From Aselliscus stoliczkanus (lineage: Eukaryota; Chordata; Mammalia; Chiroptera; Hipposideridae), in the NCBI GenBank assembly GCA_033961575.1, contig CM066733.1, positions 105,863,921 to 105,927,920 on the forward strand: a DNA stretch of 64,000 nt, written 5' to 3'. The translations under genes and the position numbers were made by a program. Under the pieces are notes generated by a model. It worked only from the letters and a program-made list of their open reading frames with translations, searched no databases and was not told the origin of the DNA. Each line of letters starts with the position of its first letter. Within the stretch, counting starts at the first letter, position 1. Positions 59,223 through 64,000 of this stretch are shown piece by piece.

Positions 59223-61115
59223 CTCAGTTGTATAATTTTCTTTAGAGATGTTTAGTTACTTGGGTCCAAATACTGAGTGAGTTAAATCAGGGTCATGTAT
59301 ACAAAAAATTATTATGGCATTACTTCCTATATACATTAACTTTAGGCATCAAATTATTATGTTAGTATTTTTAGTGGTTTTTGCTAAGTGAAGAAAATTT
59401 ATTTTTTTTTGTGCAAAGATTTATTTCCAAGTTAGATTGTAAGTTGCTTTTTTTCTGATGACTTTGAATGAAGGATGAAAGCAGAGAACTATATATCTTC
59501 TGCAGCTCAGCTTTTTATTTCAGATATGTTTCATCATCTGGATAATGGTCAAAGTCTGGAGGCCTGAGTATTACTGCCGTTACACCAGTGACTGTAATGT
59601 AATCATGATTCTGTGAAAAAACTATCAACGTTTTTAAATTGCAAAGACCTCAGATTTCAAAATAAAACTCCACTCCAGATTTTACAAATAAAAATACAGA
59701 AGCATACAGGAATTAACTGAATTACCAAAGACATATGTATTTCAATAGAGGTCCAGTTGGTGGAACTCTTAGCCCAGTGTTTTTTTTATTGTTGTTGTTA
59801 TGCCATAAAATTCTTCTGAATCTGTTGTTCCTCATTTATAAAGTGAGGAGAATATATCCCTTGACTCTCCTTAGTGGTTGTTATAAATACAGAATGAGGA
59901 GAAATAAATGGAAAGAATTTGCAAATCCTAGATCCCTCTCACCCCTTATTGCTGACACCATTTTCAAAAATTCCGGCTTCTGACATTGGATCTTGATTGC
60001 TAAGTCCTGTATTGTAGCGGTATAAATACAGTGAAATACATGTACATATGAAACCTCTGTGTAGCTTTACAAGGAGTGAATATTGGAAAATATTATAGAA
60101 ATTACTATCCTGTTGTACCCACCAAAATAGCAATTTCTAATTCTCAGACATCATTTGTTTTCATATCACAGATTCTTTTTTTTCTCTAATTTCCTAATTA
60201 TATATGAATCTGGTATTGTGGAAGTATCTCTAAAGTTATCAATTTGTTAGCTAAGAAGAGCAAATAAAAGATCAGGAACAGTGTTTGACCACATTTCCAG
60301 TTTGTAAATAAGTCTCGGTTGGCTAACTCTGTTTGTGAAGTGGAAATGTGGTCAACAGACCCTTAGTCCCTACAGTACACAGAAAAGGCTAAACCTGCTT
60401 CTGATTTTTACATGATCAACTACATAAAATATTGATGCAGTTAAGTGATGCATTGCTATTGTTCATCTCCTTGTACTCAAATTTAACAAGTGTTTATGAA
60501 GGGACACTGATCTGAAAGCAGACTGAAACAGTTCTATATTTAAAATTCGTTGGGACAACAGATTGCAAAATAAAAGTTTATTTTCCCATCTCACACTTTC
60601 CATTAGTATCGAGTATGGGCTCACTTTTGTATTCTACTTTCTTCTCTGTTCATTTCCTTTTCATTTTAAACTTAATGCCTCATCCATTAATTTGCAGAAT
60701 TAAAAACCATAACTGAATTCTATTACCTCTGTTGTGTGCTTTCCAACAGCGCGTGTCAAATAAGGCCATGGCAGCCCCCGGTTGGGCAGCCTGTGTAATA
60801 CTTTGGTAAGGAAGGAATGTGAAAGGTAGCTGGTCAGCAATGTCTGCGTCTTTCATGAGCGTCAGCCCTGGAAGCTGGGCTCACCTGCAATAAGAGATTG
60901 GAAAATGGCTAATTAGAATCACTACATTAAAGTAGAGAAGAAAAATCTATTGGCACCCCGGTCAGTTCCTAAAAGCCCTCTGTAACAGTTTTCTACAGCA
61001 TAGGTGACCTCGCCAGGCAGGGCCCATCCATTAAAGAAACAGTCTTAATTCTTTATCCAGTGACTTCTTTTATGATGAATTGAATCAATCAGAATGTTTT
61101 GGTGCTGAATGAAAA
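59223..61115. other. Unique interval with candidate functional sites
   Basis: No transposon is recognised, in contrast to most of the window. It contains a 15-bp inverted repeat (60285-60355), a short open stretch between splice-like signals (60750-60805) and a minus-strand acceptor-donor pair (60884/60885), detailed in the findings. No protein family is recognised. Confidence 0.4.
60285..60355. repeat. 15-bp perfect inverted repeat with 41-bp loop
   Basis: Arms ttgaccacatttcca (60285-60299) and tggaaatgtggtcaa (60341-60355). The arms contain a RUNX-like tgtggtca/tgaccaca core. Confidence 0.95.
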
Positions 61116-61140
61116 ATACATACATACATACATACATACA
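61116..61140. repeat. (ATAC)n microsatellite
   Basis: Six ATAC units. Confidence 0.95.
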
Positions 61141-61834
61141 GCCCTATTCGACATTCTGAAACTGCTTACAAAGTTTGCTGGAATCCTATGACATATACAA
61201 GTGAACCCTACCCTATCATTGGAACAACCCAGGGACAGACTGTTCTTAGAAATCATCTCCAGTTCCCATTTTGAAAAGCACTGGACAGTTTCATAGTCAA
61301 AAAGTTAGTATATAGCTGGAAGGTATAGATTTTCTCGTAGAAAGAATAACGAGGAAGATATTATCGTTATGGATGAAGGGTTATTACTAGAAGTGTTTTT
61401 GTCTTTAGTTCTCACTTACTGCAATAATTGTGCTCTTGGCAAAGGATATCCTTTAGATTATGTTGAGAACACTCTTAAGGGATCAGGTCAAATTCTGGGG
61501 TTTTCCTTGGACTCTGATAAAGGCTAAGAAGAAGGGCCCTCTGCCTGCTTTTGAGCTGGCTTCCCCTCTGAGAGGCAGCTGCTTCTGATTTCTGGCTCCA
61601 GACAAATCTTTTTCTCAAGGGTGGCTGACAGAGCAAACCTGCTTAATCTGAGTTTCTCTATTTTCTCCAGCTCTCCAGGTTCCCAGCCTACACTGTTGGG
61701 CTTTATCCCTCACAGCTTAACAATAATACCTGAAACCCTTTGGGATAAGAGAGAGATGGGGCAGAGATGACTTTATTCCCTCCACCTGCCTCCTCTGGTG
61801 TATCAGCAAGAACAATAAACCACAAAGCTGTGAA
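61141..61834. other. Unassigned interval
   Basis: No feature recognised. Confidence 0.3.
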
Positions 61835-62010
61835 TCCTCGTTTTGTGTTCACTAGCTGTGTGTCCACAGGCAAGTTACATGACCTCTCTGTGTTTCATTT
61901 TTATTATCCTTAAAATAGAAATTATGCATTTGATAAAGCTATTCAAAGAAAATTACATGTGCTATTTTATGTGAAAATGTTCCTAGAATTGAGTAGGACT
62001 TAAAATAATA
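61835..62010 (+). repeat. MIR
   Basis: cactagctgtgtgtccacag, gcaagttacatgacctctct, gtgtttcatttttattatcc, ttacatgtgctattttatgt in MIR order. Confidence 0.75.
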
Positions 62011-62394
62011 AGAGTTTTCTTCCCCTGAAACCTTGCATTAAGTTTCCATGAAAGAGTAGAGATGATGAGTAGGTGGAGGATGGATTTAAGGATTTGTATG
62101 TGGCAGTCCCTTATGATCTGACAAATTCAGATACTGTGCTTTGTGGAAACGTACTTCTGTCACTGTCTGCTTCATCATCTCACCCATGTCCACTTTTCCA
62201 CTCCTAAAGATCTTCACTGCCTTTGCATGGATCCTGCCCTCCTTTCTTGAGGGTCGGATGGGGAATCTATTGAGAAATGTTTTCAGGTGCAATGCCTCTC
62301 TAACAGAAGCCACTTGTGTATATACTTCCAATATGCTCCTGCTTTTGTATAAGTGTTTTCTATAAAAGGAGAAGCAGGAATATCATATTTACTA
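62011..62394. other. Unassigned interval
   Basis: Overlapping plus and minus chance frames (62086-62365). No motif recognised. Confidence 0.3.
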
Positions 62395-62515
62395 TGTGTC
62401 TATAGAAACATCTTACAAGGTACATTGTTTACTTTTGTCCTCATAGTGTTGACTTCATTTCCTTGAATCATAGTAAGTCCTCAATAATCACTTGCTAAAA
62501 GAATAAACAGATTAG
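62395..62515 (+). mobile_element. LINE-2 3' end (probable)
   Basis: tgttgacttcatttccttga, atcatagtaagtcctcaata, atcacttgctaaaagaataa match the L2 3' end order. Confidence 0.6.
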
Positions 62516-63814
62516 CTAGGGGTTAAAGTTGGACTGGAGGTTTAGAGACTGGTGAGGGAAGGGGTAGCAGTAGTGAGGTGGATAGAAGATATAGTACAAA
62601 GTAATCTCAAAAATCTGAAATTTACACTGGTAGGAAGCATGAATGAGAATCTTTGGAACACACAAAAATTTGTAAGTCGGAAAAGTAGAGTATTTGAGGA
62701 GTACTTTGGTCTTGGTACTACTTCAGGAGTCTAGGCAAAAGTTGAAGTGAATGAATTTTGGCACTGAGAAAGTTGGGTACAATAAATAAAGAAGATGCTG
62801 AGTGGAAAAACGTTTACACATGAAGCAATGGACTTGCTATAGAAATGATTTAGGAATTTAAGGTGACCTGGAGGTGTCATAGACTTGTTCAGTCTGGATA
62901 TGGCATTATTCAAATAAGGATGATCAGTTGTAAGTCTAGGTACCCGGTGAGATGGAGACAGAGCATTGACGGAGGTGCTCAGGTCTCTCTTTGCCACTCT
63001 TCCCTCCCTGGGGGATGGATGGACATTTCCTCTAGGAAAAGTAGCAGGCAAAAGCCTTGGGGGTTCCGAGGTTTGGAAATGATGACCTTCCCCGACACCA
63101 CACATTTCATAGGCAGGTGTAAAAACAGGTCCTAGAAGAATCCTACCCACCCACCCCACAAGTAACACAGCCTCAGCACCACAATATGTGTTGGAGGCAA
63201 TTAGCCTTAACCCCAACTTGCCTTTTATCCTTATTTATATCGGTGCTTACAAGAAGCCTGGGGCTTCCAAGTCATCCTGTGTCACTTCTCATCTCCAGAT
63301 TGCTAATGTACATCTCCAAATCCAAAATGTTTCCACTGTCTCCCTTGGAGCTGTTAGCTTTTCAGCAGCTTCTCTGAATTTTCCCTTCAGAGAATTGTAG
63401 ACCTCTCATGTGACTGTGGTTTCTCCTCCTCACCACTACTGCCACTGGGCAGCCACTGGGAGATGGAATAGGTGTTCTTGCAACTTCCAGATATCACTGT
63501 CCACCTTTCCTTCCTAAAACCCTTGGATGTTAAAGTTCATGTGATCAGACTCTGCCATTTGTTAACCCTCCCTTCTGTACCTGTGTTACTTCCAGCCCAT
63601 TCCTTGAAGGTACTGGCTCTTCACTGTCACTCCTACCAGAACTATTCCTGTGACCATTATTGATAATATGAACACCCACATCAACAATACTTCTAATACC
63701 CTGGCCTCTATCACTTGACCTTCACTCCTCCAGCCATCTTGTTCTCTACTTACCTAAATCACTCACACCCAGAGTTACTCCCTCCAGCACCATCCTATAG
63801 AACTTTCTGTGATG
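62516..63814. other. Unassigned interval
   Basis: The 161-residue minus frame (62731-63216) is the second longest open frame in the window but shows no domain, and its composition is like random translation. GC-richer, pyrimidine-rich DNA follows to 63800. Confidence 0.3.
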
Positions 63815-63975
63815 TTGAAAATATTCTATATCTGCACTGCCCAATGTGGTAGCCACCAATCACATGTGGCTATAGCCCATTAGAAAATTGGCTAGCAGGA
63901 CTGGGGAGTTGGATTTTCATTTTAATTAATTTGAATTTAAATAGCCACATCTGGCTATTTAACAATGAGATCCTA
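63815..63975. mobile_element. hAT-Charlie-type non-autonomous DNA element (probable)
   Basis: ctgcactgcccaatgtggta, gccaccaatcacatgtggct and, at the other end, atagccacatctggctattt match a common mammalian MER element of the hAT-Charlie group with 'tccaat.cggtagccac' ends. The exact family name is from memory and not secure. Confidence 0.6.
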
Positions 63976-64000
63976 GACTTCAACATTGTCAAAAGATCCA

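Noticed and set aside
62731..63216. 161-residue minus-strand open frame
   Set aside because: No recognisable domain, splice context or promoter. Plus-strand frames overlap it, which fits chance openness of a GC-richer stretch.

Overview
The window looks like non-coding genomic DNA from a bat. The main evidence is a set of tRNA-derived SINEs with a gggccggcc-type head, some carrying a long body that ends ccccaataaaatcttt plus an A-rich tail. That body and tail resemble the VES-type SINEs of bats. The head variant fits a rhinolophoid-type (horseshoe-bat group) SINE, but this placement is from memory and is not secure. Old mammalian repeats (L2, MIR, MLT1/MaLR LTRs, a Charlie-type DNA element) fit a placental genome. 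I find no supported host protein-coding gene, rRNA, tRNA gene or CpG island. Long open frames are L1 or mariner remnants, microsatellite translations or chance.

Layout. Bases 0.8-18.3 kb are mostly LINE-1 on the minus strand: two 3'-half fragments (0.81-2.84 and 2.84-5.64 kb), an internally deleted copy with 3' UTR, part of the endonuclease, ORF1 and 5' UTR (6.74-10.09 kb), and a long copy keeping ORF2, ORF1 and 5' UTR (10.64-18.33 kb). The long copy holds a four-layer nest: L1, then an LTR with 4-bp flanking repeats, then a mariner element with a recognisable transposase, then a SINE with 9-bp flanking repeats. SINEs and a 63-bp L1 tail, most with clear target-site duplications, pepper the other L1s.

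Bases 18.3-40 kb are largely single-copy or unrecognised DNA with scattered L2, MIR and L1 fragments, long microsatellites ((TG)n, (AT)n, two (TC)n) and a 220-bp purine tract inside an MLT1 LTR. A diverged plus-strand L1 lies at 40.8-42.8 kb. From 43 to 64 kb there are MLT1 LTRs, two long composite SINEs with 14- and 16-bp duplications, an L1 3' end, a 1.9-kb L2, and unique DNA.

The most interesting non-repeat DNA is 60.28-61.08 kb. It has a 15-bp perfect inverted repeat, a small open stretch bounded by splice-like signals on the plus strand, and an acceptor-next-to-donor motif on the minus strand. This could be part of a long intron or a conserved non-coding block, but that is inference. I found no clearly new system; the value here is in the insertion stratigraphy and a few candidate regulatory or splicing sites.
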